Source of the DNA: Isochrysis galbana
Taxonomy: Eukaryota > Haptophyta > Isochrysidales > Isochrysidaceae
Length of the DNA stretch: 64,000 bases
Reading direction: 5' to 3'
Assembly: GCA_018136815.1 (NCBI GenBank)
Contig: CM030938.1
Location: 3,422,112 to 3,486,111, forward strand
The position numbers and the translations under genes were made by a program. Every line of letters starts with the position of its first letter. Positions within the stretch are counted from its first letter, which is position 1. Below the pieces are notes generated by a model that was given only the letters and a program-made list of their open reading frames with translations, was not told where the DNA came from and searched no databases. This document shows positions 53,801-61,720 of this stretch, one piece after another.

Positions 53801-56800
53801 GTCCAGGGTGCAAAGGAATAGAGAATCGAGGTTGCCTTGACCGGACGACAATCGGTCGATGGCTTCTACCGTGAGGGGAAGAGGGCTGTCCTCTAGACGA
53901 AGCTTGGAGTTGACGTCGCGATAGTCTACGCAGAAACGTACGGAGCCATCCTTCTTAGTGACTAACACGACTCGAGAGGCCCACGACGAATTTGATTTCC
54001 TAATGATGCCCGCGGACTCCATCTTGCAAACTTCGTCCTCTATGATCTTCTCACCCTCTCGTCCAACTCTAGACGGTGCGTGACGGTGAGCTTCGGCTCC
54101 GGGGTTGAGCGGTAGCTCTACCTCCATCACGTGAGTGTGATTCGGGTTAGTCGGGTCAATTGCGAAAGCAGCGATACGTCGGGCCAGTAGACGACGAACT
54201 TGTTCACGTTGGGGCATCGAGAGACGGCCCTCGGGGTCGATCTTGGCTGCCTCGAGGAGCTTGCGTTGGTCCTCGTTGAGCGACTCAATCACATCCGGCG
54301 AGTTATTGTCACCGACGCGGTGATAAGTTCCAGCGTGAATCTTGAATCGAACCTGTAGCGAAGCTACAGGATGGAACGACGGAAGGTGTAGTGGTTTGGG
54401 GTCAGTATTGGCCACCGTAACCGCGATGGTGTGGTCGGATTTCGGCCTCTCTACTTGAGGGATGACGAGCGGAGAGCTGTCAATAGTCTCGCGTGTAGGG
54501 AGTCGGTCCACGAGCATGGCGCAGTCTTCGTGTTCTCGAAGAGCTAGCGGAATTCGGACGTGAAACGTCGCCCGATGATAGGCCGGGATCGTGATAGGTT
54601 CATGGGTATATAGGAGGTACTCGGAGCCACAAGACGCCGGCGCTTTGGCGGCAAACTCATCGGCCGTGTTGAAGAGCGGCTCGGAGACTAGCTGGTTGTC
54701 GTTTTCGGCGGCTTGCGGCCCTCGGAAGAAGTCAGTCGTGATTGGGTTCGCGGAGGTCGGACAGACCTGTGCACAAGTCATGCTGACAGGGACCACCGCT
54801 ATCGGTGACGTCGAGACGCGAAAGATCGGCGGAGCGTCGGGGCTTGGACTGCCATTAACCTCAAGAGGAGCCACCGTGGATGGGGCACCGAGGGTGATAG
54901 AGCCGTCCGCGCTGTCGGAGGCGAGCTGAATCGAAGCGGCGTGCGTAGCTAAGAAGTCGTTCCCGAGCAGTAGCATCGGGTTGCCTTCAATCACCATGAA
55001 CGTATGACGAAAGAGAAATCCACCGACGGAGAAAACGATTCGAGCCTTGCCTCGCGTGATAAGAGGTAGGCCGTCTGGGCCATGGAGCGGTGTCACTACG
55101 GCTTGCGGCAGCCGCTCGACGCATGCGTCGTTGGGTAGGCTGGACAAGAGGGAAGTGGTCACGACCGACGGGCCAGCTCCGGTGTCAGCGAGTGTGCTGT
55201 TGACCGTGAGGGCGGAGTCGGCTAAGATTACTCCTTCTTTGCCGGCAGCCTCGCCGGAGCGGCAGACCATTAGATCTCGAACATATAGACAATGCCTTGG
55301 GTAGGCAGATGGTAGGGTATCCACGACGCTCTCCGGCCGGTGCGCGGTCACGTGTGCAATGGTGTCGGACAGGGACGGGGTTGGTCGCCAGCGTCGTTGC
55401 TCGGGTGAATTCGTCGTCAAACTGGTCGTCGTCTCTTCGGGTACTCCGACTGCCGCTATCGTGGCAGAGGGCCTAGAGGGGTCGTCCTCGTTGGTAGCGG
55501 TACAGGGTGATAGCTTGGGACTAGTGTAGCCCAGGCCTCTCTTGTCGGTGGGGTGCCTCGGGTGGTCGGACATCTTTTCCCAATCTTTCTCGAGACGGGC
55601 TTGGGCTTCTGTCTTGGGTCTTCGAACTAATGAGGCTAGCTCTTCGGCGCGGATGCCTTTGGCTTCCACGAACTCGATCGGCGCTCGGACGGCAGCGGCG
55701 AGGTCGGATTCCTCGTCGGCGTTTCGTCCGGCTAGAGCTTGCGCTCTTATTTCGTCAGCGGTTTCGAGCGTGACGTTGGACCATTTCTGGTCCCCGTTCA
55801 CTCCGAATGATTGCCATTGTTGGCGCCGCTTCCGGAGAGTCGTCGGCGTCGTCGGACGCGGCGAGCTCGCGCGTGCCGGAGGCGGGGCGGTCCATGGAGA
55901 GAATGGGTCGTGGAGTGTAGACTCGGAGGCGTGGAGTGGCGTGTCGTTGTCGTGGTTATCGTGGGTTTCTTTTTGGTCTTCGTGGTTGTCTGACTCGGGA
56001 GTAGCTGGACGGGAAACAACGGGGTCGGAAGAAACTTCACTCGTTTCCCTCCCCCTCTCATAACGATGAAGAGCCGACCACGGCTCGTAGGCGGTAGCCT
56101 CGGTCGAGCTAAGTGAAGGCCGGTCCAATAGGCTGCACCGCGCGCAAGCGAGTAGCTCTAACGCGGACAATTTCTTCGTCGACGTCTGGTCTCGCTGTTG
56201 GCTCAAATGTCGAAGAAGAACAGGCATCCAATGGATCGCCATCGCTCCAGCTACACCGACGTAGGTGCGGCTGCGAAGAGCGCCACGGTGCGGTGAAGGA
56301 GAGAGGTTAGCCATGGCCGACTCACGGCCATCCACGACGCAAGTTGGCTGGAGGGGCGGCAGCCCTTTGGTGAGGTACAACCCGGTGGCTTTCTGGTGTC
56401 CAGTGCCGTGCTCCCAGGGTTGGACGAATTGGGTCGGGGTCAACCCCCCGACTAAACGGCGAGCTTCCGCATGCATCCGAGGGTTCTCGACCGCTACAAA
56501 CGGAGCAGTGGCGGAGGCCATTGACTTGAAGACGCGAGCGGCCGACTCAAGAGCGGCACGACGTCCGGGTTCTTGGGAGAGCCATTGACTGCTGACAGCG
56601 GAGAGGTACGTGCAGGGCGGGTGGGCGATGACTAGGTCCCAACCTAGGTTTTGGACATGAAGCGCGTCGCCTTGGAAGTGGGGCACGTAATCGATCTCGG
56701 AAGGATACAAATCGCACGTAGCTACATCAGCACCGGCGAGTAGGAACATGGAGGAGACGACGCCGCTCGTCTCGCCAACGACGAGAACGCGTGGTGCGTG

Positions 56801-59092
56801 ACAGCCAGACGTCAGCCCGTCTTGGACTCGTTGATTCATCTTCGTGAGCTCAGCGCAAAGCTCATCGAAGTGCTTGGGTAGCGCGGCGGCAGGCGAGGCT
56901 AGGGTGCCATTGCGAGGCCGGCGAAGCTCTTGGGCTGCCTCCGTGAGGTGCCGAGGTAATACCACCGCAGAGCCGCTCGCTCGTGCACGAAGAGAGGCGA
57001 GAGCGTGGAGAGCGGGTGACGGGGTATCATCACGGGTGCCGACATCGGAGTTGTTTTGAGAGGAATCGAAGGGCTGGATCGCGGACGCATTGATCGCTGC
57101 CACGCGCATGATGGTGGTGGCAGTGGTATCGAGAGGCAGGCAGTGCTCGGAGGCGGCGACCGGTGGCCGCAGCGACGTAGGACGAATGGAAGAAGACTCG
57201 GATATCGACGACGTAGAGACGGGCTCGGAGGACGGGATTGACGAAGAAACTCGGGGAAGTGGGGTGTCGGACGGCGGCGACGGACGCCGCGGCCGCGAGA
57301 CCACCGGTGAGAGACATGAAGGACATGGCTCAGGGACTCGGTTGGGCTGGCTCAATGGGCGTAGAAGCTCGGTTTGGGAGGCCGCCGTTCCTCGACGTGC
57401 AGAGGAGTTGTGGTCACTCTCCATGGTCACGTCGGAAGAGGAGACGTCGTTGCATTCTGTCGTCGGCGGGGTCGGCGCCGGCGAAAGAAGGGACGTGGCT
57501 GTCGTAGAAGCCGGCTGCGGGGAAGGCTGGGGCCAGGGTGGTGGCTCTGCGGCAGCGGCTGGCGTGGGTAGTGGCCGAAGAGGTTCTGCAATGCGAAGCA
57601 TTCTTCGGAGGACTTGGCTCGGGCTAGCGGGTGGATGGACCGCTGAAATTACGGTGGATTCAGACTCGAATTCGGAAGACTCGGCGACTTGAGAGGGGCT
57701 AGGAGACGGCTGTTCAAGCTCCTCCAGGGCTCTCGGTTGATGGGGTGGCGTGGGAACGCCGGTGGTCGACCGCGGACTCCGCGGTGACGTTAATTTGTAC
57801 TCGGACTCGGACTCGTCGTTTCTGGCGTGCTGGACGCCAATAACAGGGCTAACTTTCGAAATGGGAACGGACGGGGCCGGCTCAAAGGTGAAGCCCCCTG
57901 GCGTCGCAACCGTCGGTGAGGACGAAGCTGAAGCTTGTGATGACAATAGGGGCACGGTGGCCAGCACCGGTTGGCTCGGTGCGGCCGAAATCTCGGACTC
58001 GGTGACGGGCTTGATTACGCGGGCTCGGGATGCACTGTCTTGTGCGATTGGACTCGGACTCGGAACGGAAACGGAAGGGATCGGCTCGGCGGCGTGCAGC
58101 CTGCTGGAGTGGCAGGCCGGCTGCGGCGAGACTCGGAACGGTGGCTCGGACAAGGACACAGTGGCTGTCGTCGAGGGCTTCGGCGTCAGCTTGTGTTTGG
58201 ACTCGATACGCGGTGGCTCGTGAAACGGGGCTCGGTTGTGGTTGGAATTCTGGAAGTGACCGGAGATTCCAAATGACTCAGACTCGGGGCGCGGAGGACC
58301 GAAGGTGAACACTCCCGCGGAAGGAGTGGTCGTCGGAGGCTCAGTGAGTGGCTGGAGCTCCGTTAATCCTGCGGTCGACCGCGTGGTAGGACTCGGTGAC
58401 GTTGTAAACTCGGACTCGGACTCGGACTCGGACTCGGATGGCTCAGAACGGGGTTTGCTCAAAACAGGCTTGGACTCGGACTCGAAAGAAAGTGGGGAAG
58501 AACCGGAGAACTGCGCCTCCATCGTCGTAGTAATGGAGACTGGTGATACCGGTGATGACTGGACTGGGCTCAGACTCGTAGATGGGCTCGCGGTGGCGTA
58601 AGACGAAGAGGGTAATTCTGAACGTGACTTGGACTCGGACTCGTACTCGGGAGACGTTTTGTGGCTCGGACATGCGAAATTTGATTTGAAGGATTGAAGG
58701 TTGGATTGGGCCTGCGGCGGCTGGATTTTCGCAGACCGTGAGGTCTTGGACTGGGGATGCTTGAGGAGTGGCGGGGGGTAGCGGTTGAGCGGCTTGAGTT
58801 GATAGAGAGGCGGTGACGGTTGACTTGGTTTTGAGGACTCGTGCGTGATATCGAGAATCAGGATGGAATCATCGGCATTGGGAGAAATAGGGGCAATCGG
58901 CGAGGAGGCAGGAGAAAGAGGGGGATGGAGGTGGCAGGGCTTGTCTGGAACTTGGGGAATCTTGGGGTACCGGTTGGAGGCCGTAGAAGTACTCGGCCGT
59001 AGCGTAATACGATCTTTTGGTGGGTGGCGTTCAGGCCCACTACCCTGGACTGGTAGCGGGGTAACAGCGCGGACGTGGGCCCCGCCGGCGAC
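50900..59092 (-). CDS. Pol polyprotein: MTase, protease, RT, RNase H, integrase, chromodomain
   Basis: In frame with Gag after its UAG at 59095-59093, open for 2730 codons; the first Met is at 58522 (2540 aa). Residues counted from that Met: a Ser/Pro/Glu-rich linker with ESESE repeats (1-570), a cytosine-C5-methyltransferase-like domain (about 575-770), linker, aspartic protease with ADTGAGPS (about 1112), RT with VDYRDVNSK (about 1535) and YLDD (about 1637), RNase H from KTDGASKLG (about 1805), integrase zinc HHCC (HLGHPGATR...CHECTLGK, about 2080-2115), DDE residues in YCDIL, RTDAGSN and GLVERAQ (about 2143, 2207, 2242), and a chromodomain (YLVKWRGYPRSEATWE, about 2430-2480). The frame is intact. 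Translation could come by stop readthrough from Gag or by internal initiation; the absence of any other stop in the 190 intervening codons favours readthrough. Confidence 0.92.
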   Translation of the reverse strand, partial: VAGGAHVRAVTPLPVQGSGPERHPPKDRITLRPSTSTASNRYPKIPQVPDKPCHLHPPLSPASSPIAPISPNADDSILILDITHESSKPSQPSPPLYQLKPLNRYPPPLLKHPQSKTSRSAKIQPPQAQSNLQSFKSNFACPSHKTSPEYESESKSRSELPSSSYATASPSTSLSPVQSSPVSPVSITTTMEAQFSGSSPLSFESESKPVLSKPRSEPSESESESESEFTTSPSPTTRSTAGLTELQPLTEPPTTTPSAGVFTFGPPRPESESFGISGHFQNSNHNRAPFHEPPRIESKHKLTPKPSTTATVSLSEPPFRVSPQPACHSSRLHAAEPIPSVSVPSPSPIAQDSASRARVIKPVTESEISAAPSQPVLATVPLLSSQASASSSPTVATPGGFTFEPAPSVPISKVSPVIGVQHARNDESESEYKLTSPRSPRSTTGVPTPPHQPRALEELEQPSPSPSQVAESSEFESESTVISAVHPPASPSQVLRRMLRIAEPLRPLPTPAAAAEPPPWPQPSPQPASTTATSLLSPAPTPPTTECNDVSSSDVTMESDHNSSARRGTAASQTELLRPLSQPNRVPEPCPSCLSPVVSRPRRPSPPSDTPLPRVSSSIPSSEPVSTSSISESSSIRPTSLRPPVAASEHCLPLDTTATTIMRVAAINASAIQPFDSSQNNSDVGTRDDTPSPALHALASLRARASGSAVVLPRHLTEAAQELRRPRNGTLASPAAALPKHFDELCAELTKMNQRVQDGLTSGCHAPRVLVVGETSGVVSSMFLLAGADVATCDLYPSEIDYVPHFQGDALHVQNLGWDLVIAHPPCTYLSAVSSQWLSQEPGRRAALESAARVFKSMASATAPFVAVENPRMHAEARRLVGGLTPTQFVQPWEHGTGHQKATGLYLTKGLPPLQPTCVVDGRESAMANLSPSPHRGALRSRTYVGVAGAMAIHWMPVLLRHLSQQRDQTSTKKLSALELLACARCSLLDRPSLSSTEATAYEPWSALHRYERGRETSEVSSDPVVSRPATPESDNHEDQKETHDNHDNDTPLHASESTLHDPFSPWTAPPPARASSPRPTTPTTLRKRRQQWQSFGVNGDQKWSNVTLETADEIRAQALAGRNADEESDLAAAVRAPIEFVEAKGIRAEELASLVRRPKTEAQARLEKDWEKMSDHPRHPTDKRGLGYTSPKLSPCTATNEDDPSRPSATIAAVGVPEETTTSLTTNSPEQRRWRPTPSLSDTIAHVTAHRPESVVDTLPSAYPRHCLYVRDLMVCRSGEAAGKEGVILADSALTVNSTLADTGAGPSVVTTSLLSSLPNDACVERLPQAVVTPLHGPDGLPLITRGKARIVFSVGGFLFRHTFMVIEGNPMLLLGNDFLATHAASIQLASDSADGSITLGAPSTVAPLEVNGSPSPDAPPIFRVSTSPIAVVPVSMTCAQVCPTSANPITTDFFRGPQAAENDNQLVSEPLFNTADEFAAKAPASCGSEYLLYTHEPITIPAYHRATFHVRIPLALREHEDCAMLVDRLPTRETIDSSPLVIPQVERPKSDHTIAVTVANTDPKPLHLPSFHPVASLQVRFKIHAGTYHRVGDNNSPDVIESLNEDQRKLLEAAKIDPEGRLSMPQREQVRRLLARRIAAFAIDPTNPNHTHVMEVELPLNPGAEAHRHAPSRVGREGEKIIEDEVCKMESAGIIRKSNSSWASRVVLVTKKDGSVRFCVDYRDVNSKLRLEDSPLPLTVEAIDRLSSGQGNLDSLFLCTLDLASGFWGIPIKESDKHITAFTTHRGKYEFNYLPFGVQSGPSYMCRLMDAVLGGLAWEICMPYLDDVGAWSTGVGDSLQAREESSFQQMLHRLDLVLERLIWAGLTCKMSKCVFFATSAEYLGHVVSREGLRMDPKKVEAVSKIDPTQINSIEAVRSFLGLCSYYRRFIRRFAIRAAPLTALTRKGCDVPVESQTEACRQAIEDLKQAICEEPVLAPPRDDRPFLVKTDGASKLGIAGVLAQKDDEGRERVVAYYGRSLSPAERHWTVTEIELLAALESIRNWRPYLWGRHFTLVVDHSALRWLHTMKDQVTGGPASRLMRWVLKLAEYRFDVVHKPGVTHWDADGLSRLVALEPDHDPLHLEESDAHSFDSSEIHDIVAAAVTSSTLTARRQQASDRLARQASESSESITSSYLDVGVPHADELRQALSTDDLASSILSEVESILPKASSSIDSSSSSKKSSRFLLRDGLLYYRSSEAEEAPLRLYIPESLRDTYLRAYHDHLGHPGATRMTTLLRSRVYWPGLSASVSEYVRECHECTLGKPLPRPLAHPSGLSIGSYPFDVVYCDILSMAPTHDFVSGRSGFDKLIVFVDSLSRWIEAEPCNGNPSSAKCLDVFMRLIVSRYGVPRQLRTDAGSNLCSRLVDLILKATGTDLSTTEAYRHEGVGLVERAQQTLLTMTRVSNEGGAHWVDHLPFLLMSMRATAGRVVPKSPAAILFGRELRLPAQLADPAPVLELLPSRPPSDAVIYATELNKKLLESWRSALESTQEAQRESMRSASQKSKLGVTFKPGDRVCRRIPGHANKLQYLYSGPCRVEEAISATRYRLRDLENRQVKDEVHISNLRPYFTVTDSSPLAEDEYLVEELLDRKGDGVSFKYLVKWRGYPRSEATWESRIELLRRCADLVESYDTTFDRRPVQPQAHSAVDSSSSPSSSSQSNQVIPRRIQETSRTPPDLPSSRTRSRSQS
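56215..56800 (-). other. Phage-type DNA cytosine-C5 methyltransferase domain within Pol
   Basis: About 195 residues with ordered motifs: VLVVGETSGVVSSMF (AdoMet-binding motif I region), CDLYPSE, GDAL, WDLVIAHPPCTYLS (motif IV with the PPC catalytic cysteine), VAVENP (motif VI-like), PWEHGTGHQKAT, LPPLQPT and, at the end, RSRTYVGVAGAMAIHW. This pattern, including the PWxFG, K-T, LPxLxPT and RSRT...AMAxxW blocks, is that of the short 'DNA cytosine methyltransferase' proteins widespread in bacteriophage genomes. It is not the usual eukaryotic DNMT architecture. No catalytic residue that I can check is missing. It lies upstream of the protease in the same frame, so it would be made as part of the polyprotein. 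Confidence 0.85.
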
Positions 59093-59095
59093 CTA
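59093..59095 (-). promoter_or_regulatory. In-frame UAG between Gag and Pol (putative readthrough site)
   Basis: Codon context CAG-UAG-GUC-GCC. The 190 codons after it up to the first Pol Met contain no stop, and the whole frame stays open to 50900. Confidence 0.7.
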
Positions 59096-60520
59096 CTGGG
59101 CCGGACGGAGAACAACCATCGTGCGGAGGCGGCGGTGGACTTCTGGGTCGTTACCACACTCGCCACTGCCGCCTTCGCAGAGAAAACGAATGTATGGTTG
59201 GCAAACGACGGGGTTATGAGCTCCGTCGCCCGTGCCATACTTCCACAAGTCTGCCTCGGGCGTACCAGATGGAGCCCGGGGACGAAAGGCGCAGTACGCG
59301 CAGCCGTTGGCGTCGGTCCACTCCTTGACGTCGCGGTCTAAGTCGTCGAGACGCGGCGCCGTCATGGTGGCATCCGAGGGACGGCAGCGCGTGAGCGCAG
59401 CGCGAAGGGCCGGGTGACCCGCGTAACGAGAGATTTGCCAGAAGCGGGCTCGCGCTCGAGACCAGCTACCTGGATCCCATTCCGAGAGGCCCGAATCGGC
59501 CGGAAGCCCAAGGCCGTTCGGAGGGGGATCACATTGGCGACGGGAAGACGTGCTTTTGCCGAGGGGACGGTCAAGAAGTGCGTCCGGTAACGGAGACGAT
59601 GCGGAGTAATTCGTAGGCGGAGGCGGAGCCCGACGATTGTCAGCGCCAGTCGCCTTGCGGTTCGAGTTGTTGTTTTGCGATTTTAATGCCTCGGCCACCG
59701 CCGCTTGGACGGCGGCGACCATCGAAGCCGTAGTGTCTGCGGGGTTAGAGGCAGTCTTAGCAACCTTGGCGGTCTTGGTGGACTTGGAAGTAGTCGCCGG
59801 CGGCGTCACGGCGGCGACCGTGACCGACGCTTGTTGGCCAGCGCGGGCTTGTTCGTACGGGCTCAGGTAGCGCTGGCAGAGGTTGACGCACGAAAGGGCC
59901 GAACGAGGGAGCTCGTGGTTCTCGACGCGGAAGCGAGTCTTCGCAAGACACTCGCCGAACTTGGTCGCGTTATCCACGCCGCGAGCCGCGTCGACCTTGT
60001 CGTTCCGAATGATGGACTCGAATCGTTGATTGATATCGTGCGACATGTTTGGGTGGTCCCAGACCGTCGTGGCATCCACCTTCGCGTCACCCATCTTGCG
60101 GACGTACGCGCGCACCAAATTCTTGGATAACTCTAAGAGATCGGAGCCGGCTTCACGGGCTACGAGGCGGTCCCACTCCATGGAGGCGGAGTCTTTGGCG
60201 AAGCCGGGCACGTTGGCCGCGAAGGTGGCGTCGCACTTGCGGAGAAGCACGTCGCAGGCCAGCGCGGGATTGAGAGAGAGAACCGGATCTTCGGCGAGAT
60301 CGAGGAGGAAGGCGTAAATCCTTTGGTTGCCGGTGGTGCACAAGTTGGCGGCCGCTAGCAAGGATGTAAAGATTTCACGGTGGTCGCAGCCGAGCGAGAG
60401 GGCGCGCTCGAGTGGCTTGATGAAGGACAGACGAAAATCATTCCAGGAGGTGGCCGCTGTCTGGACGTTGTCCGAGGCCAGGCCCTTGGGGAACTTGATC
60501 TCGGAAAGCTCTTTGCCCAT
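59093..60520 (-). CDS. Gag-like polyprotein, possibly N-terminally truncated
   Basis: 475 residues from the first in-frame ATG (MGKELSEIKF), ending in TAG. The first ~230 residues are helical and capsid-like (WNDFRLSFIKPLERALSL, LLAAANLCTTGNQRIYAFLL). The middle is Ala/Thr/Lys-rich. The C-terminus has a Cys-rich segment (CAYCAF...VCQPYIRFLCEG...ECG) instead of a standard CCHC knuckle. The frame is open further upstream (RSRFFLDRTLHHQVR) to the point where the truncated LTR begins. The original start codon may therefore have been lost with the end of the LTR. Function: virus-like particle shell, inferred from position and size. Confidence 0.75.
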   Translation of the reverse strand: MGKELSEIKFPKGLASDNVQTAATSWNDFRLSFIKPLERALSLGCDHREIFTSLLAAANLCTTGNQRIYAFLLDLAEDPVLSLNPALACDVLLRKCDATFAANVPGFAKDSASMEWDRLVAREAGSDLLELSKNLVRAYVRKMGDAKVDATTVWDHPNMSHDINQRFESIIRNDKVDAARGVDNATKFGECLAKTRFRVENHELPRSALSCVNLCQRYLSPYEQARAGQQASVTVAAVTPPATTSKSTKTAKVAKTASNPADTTASMVAAVQAAVAEALKSQNNNSNRKATGADNRRAPPPPTNYSASSPLPDALLDRPLGKSTSSRRQCDPPPNGLGLPADSGLSEWDPGSWSRARARFWQISRYAGHPALRAALTRCRPSDATMTAPRLDDLDRDVKEWTDANGCAYCAFRPRAPSGTPEADLWKYGTGDGAHNPVVCQPYIRFLCEGGSGECGNDPEVHRRLRTMVVLRPAQ

Positions 60521-60566
60521 TCGGACTTGGTGATGGAGGGTGCGGTCGAGGAAGAAGCGGCTCCGA

Positions 60567-61414
60567 GGGAACTCGGGGGGACTCGCTTGGGAACACGGTG
60601 GGACTCGACGAAGTTGCTACAAAAATCACTCACAAGAAACCAAAAACCAAAGTCCTTGGGCTCAGAAAACTAACGTAAACACTCCGGAATCATACGATAA
60701 ACAAACCCCTCCCCGCGCGGCGAAGGCTGAAGTCGCGATCGCTCGTCATGCGCGAAGATATACGGAAAGAGAGCGCATAACTACGCCACCGAAGGGTTCG
60801 AACTATCGTTAAAGTGGAACTCGTCCGCTGAAGCCAACGCGGAGGGTCGAGGAGAGATCCAAAATCGCGCCGGGGGAAGAAGGCGATGTGCGGAGAGACC
60901 TTCTAGACAAGCAACGAGCAAGGGGCGACGAAACAAGACGCGAGACGCGAGGCGCGTGCCATTCGTTCTTCCTTTCTTTCATCGAAACCGCGACGAAACT
61001 AACATTAAACGTCGGTGCCCCCTCCGCGAGGATCGCGAAGAAGAACGGACGAGATGGAGGCAATCATCGAAGGAATCGCGAGAGGAATCGAAGCGAGGGG
61101 GGGGAAACAGCGCGCGCGGGGGGGGAACGAACGACGGCCGGAGGAAACGAACCGCGCGCGGAGGAGAAGAACCTCGCGCGGGGGGGGGAATAATATAACG
61201 GCCGGAGGCGACGGATGGCACGCCGAGAGGAAGAACCTGCCGCGGGGGGCGAGGGACCGAGGGCACGGCGGGGCAGCGTGGGAGGGCGCGAGGGTGATCT
61301 CGGAGCGAGATCGCGTCCTTTCCCTCGCGGAGCGCGGAGAGACCCCCCACGAGATATCTTGGGACCGGAGAATGTTTTGGACGAATCTTCTTGCCGTCGG
61401 CCGAGGAGAGGCGG

Positions 61415-61448
<34 letters not shown>

Positions 61449-61715
61449 TCGCAGAGCGACTGCAGAACGAGAAGTCGAAGTCATGCCGGTTTATTACCTT
61501 AAACGAGCCAACAATTATAGTAACAGCAAAAACAAAATTCGAATCGCAAATTTCGAGACCAAAACCTGCAAACCTGGACTTGAGACCATGGGGAATCCAA
61601 ATCTGTGTGTCTTGTGCGTCAGTGGCAACACGGGGAACTGTTCAATTGTAATTGTGAGCGCGTACCTTACACGAATATTCATGCCTACAGCCTTCAGATG
61701 GGCAGGAATACAACA
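60567..61715 (-). repeat. 5' LTR of the chromovirus, truncated (1149 bp)
   Basis: Matches 49490-50642 with few differences, mostly within its inner 350 bp (for example cggtgggactcgacgaag against cgatgggactcgattaag). The terminal 270 bp found at 49220-49489 are absent; sequence passes directly into Gag. The primer-binding site expected next to the LTR end is therefore not present in its normal place. Confidence 0.88.
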
Positions 61716-61720
61716 GTAGA
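61716..61720. repeat. Target-site duplication GTAGA (right)
   Basis: Follows the LTR terminus caaca directly. Same as 49215-49219. Confidence 0.85.

Larger units (their letters stand above)
49220..61715 (-). mobile_element. Ty3/gypsy chromovirus with C5-methyltransferase domain
   Basis: A 12.5-kb LTR retrotransposon transcribed on the minus strand. Ends: LTRs 49220-50642 (3' LTR) and 60567-61715 (5' LTR, truncated at its inner end), with a perfect 5-bp TSD GTAGA on both sides. The internal region has a Gag ORF, one in-frame UAG, and a very long Pol with methyltransferase-like domain, aspartic protease, reverse transcriptase, RNase H, integrase (HHCC, DDE) and chromodomain. Domain order PR-RT-RH-IN and the chromodomain define a Ty3/gypsy chromovirus. 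The LTRs are near identical over their shared ~1.15 kb, so insertion is recent, yet the 5' LTR lacks the last ~270 bp. Other family members in the window: solo LTR 40121-41009, fragment 1102-1490. The coding frame is intact except for the UAG. Confidence 0.93.

Noticed and set aside
59093..59095. UAG reassigned to an amino acid in this genome
   Set aside because: The kinase (4616-6706), CEP41 and the unknown gene at 2405 all end at UAG in places where the protein should end, so UAG is a normal stop here.
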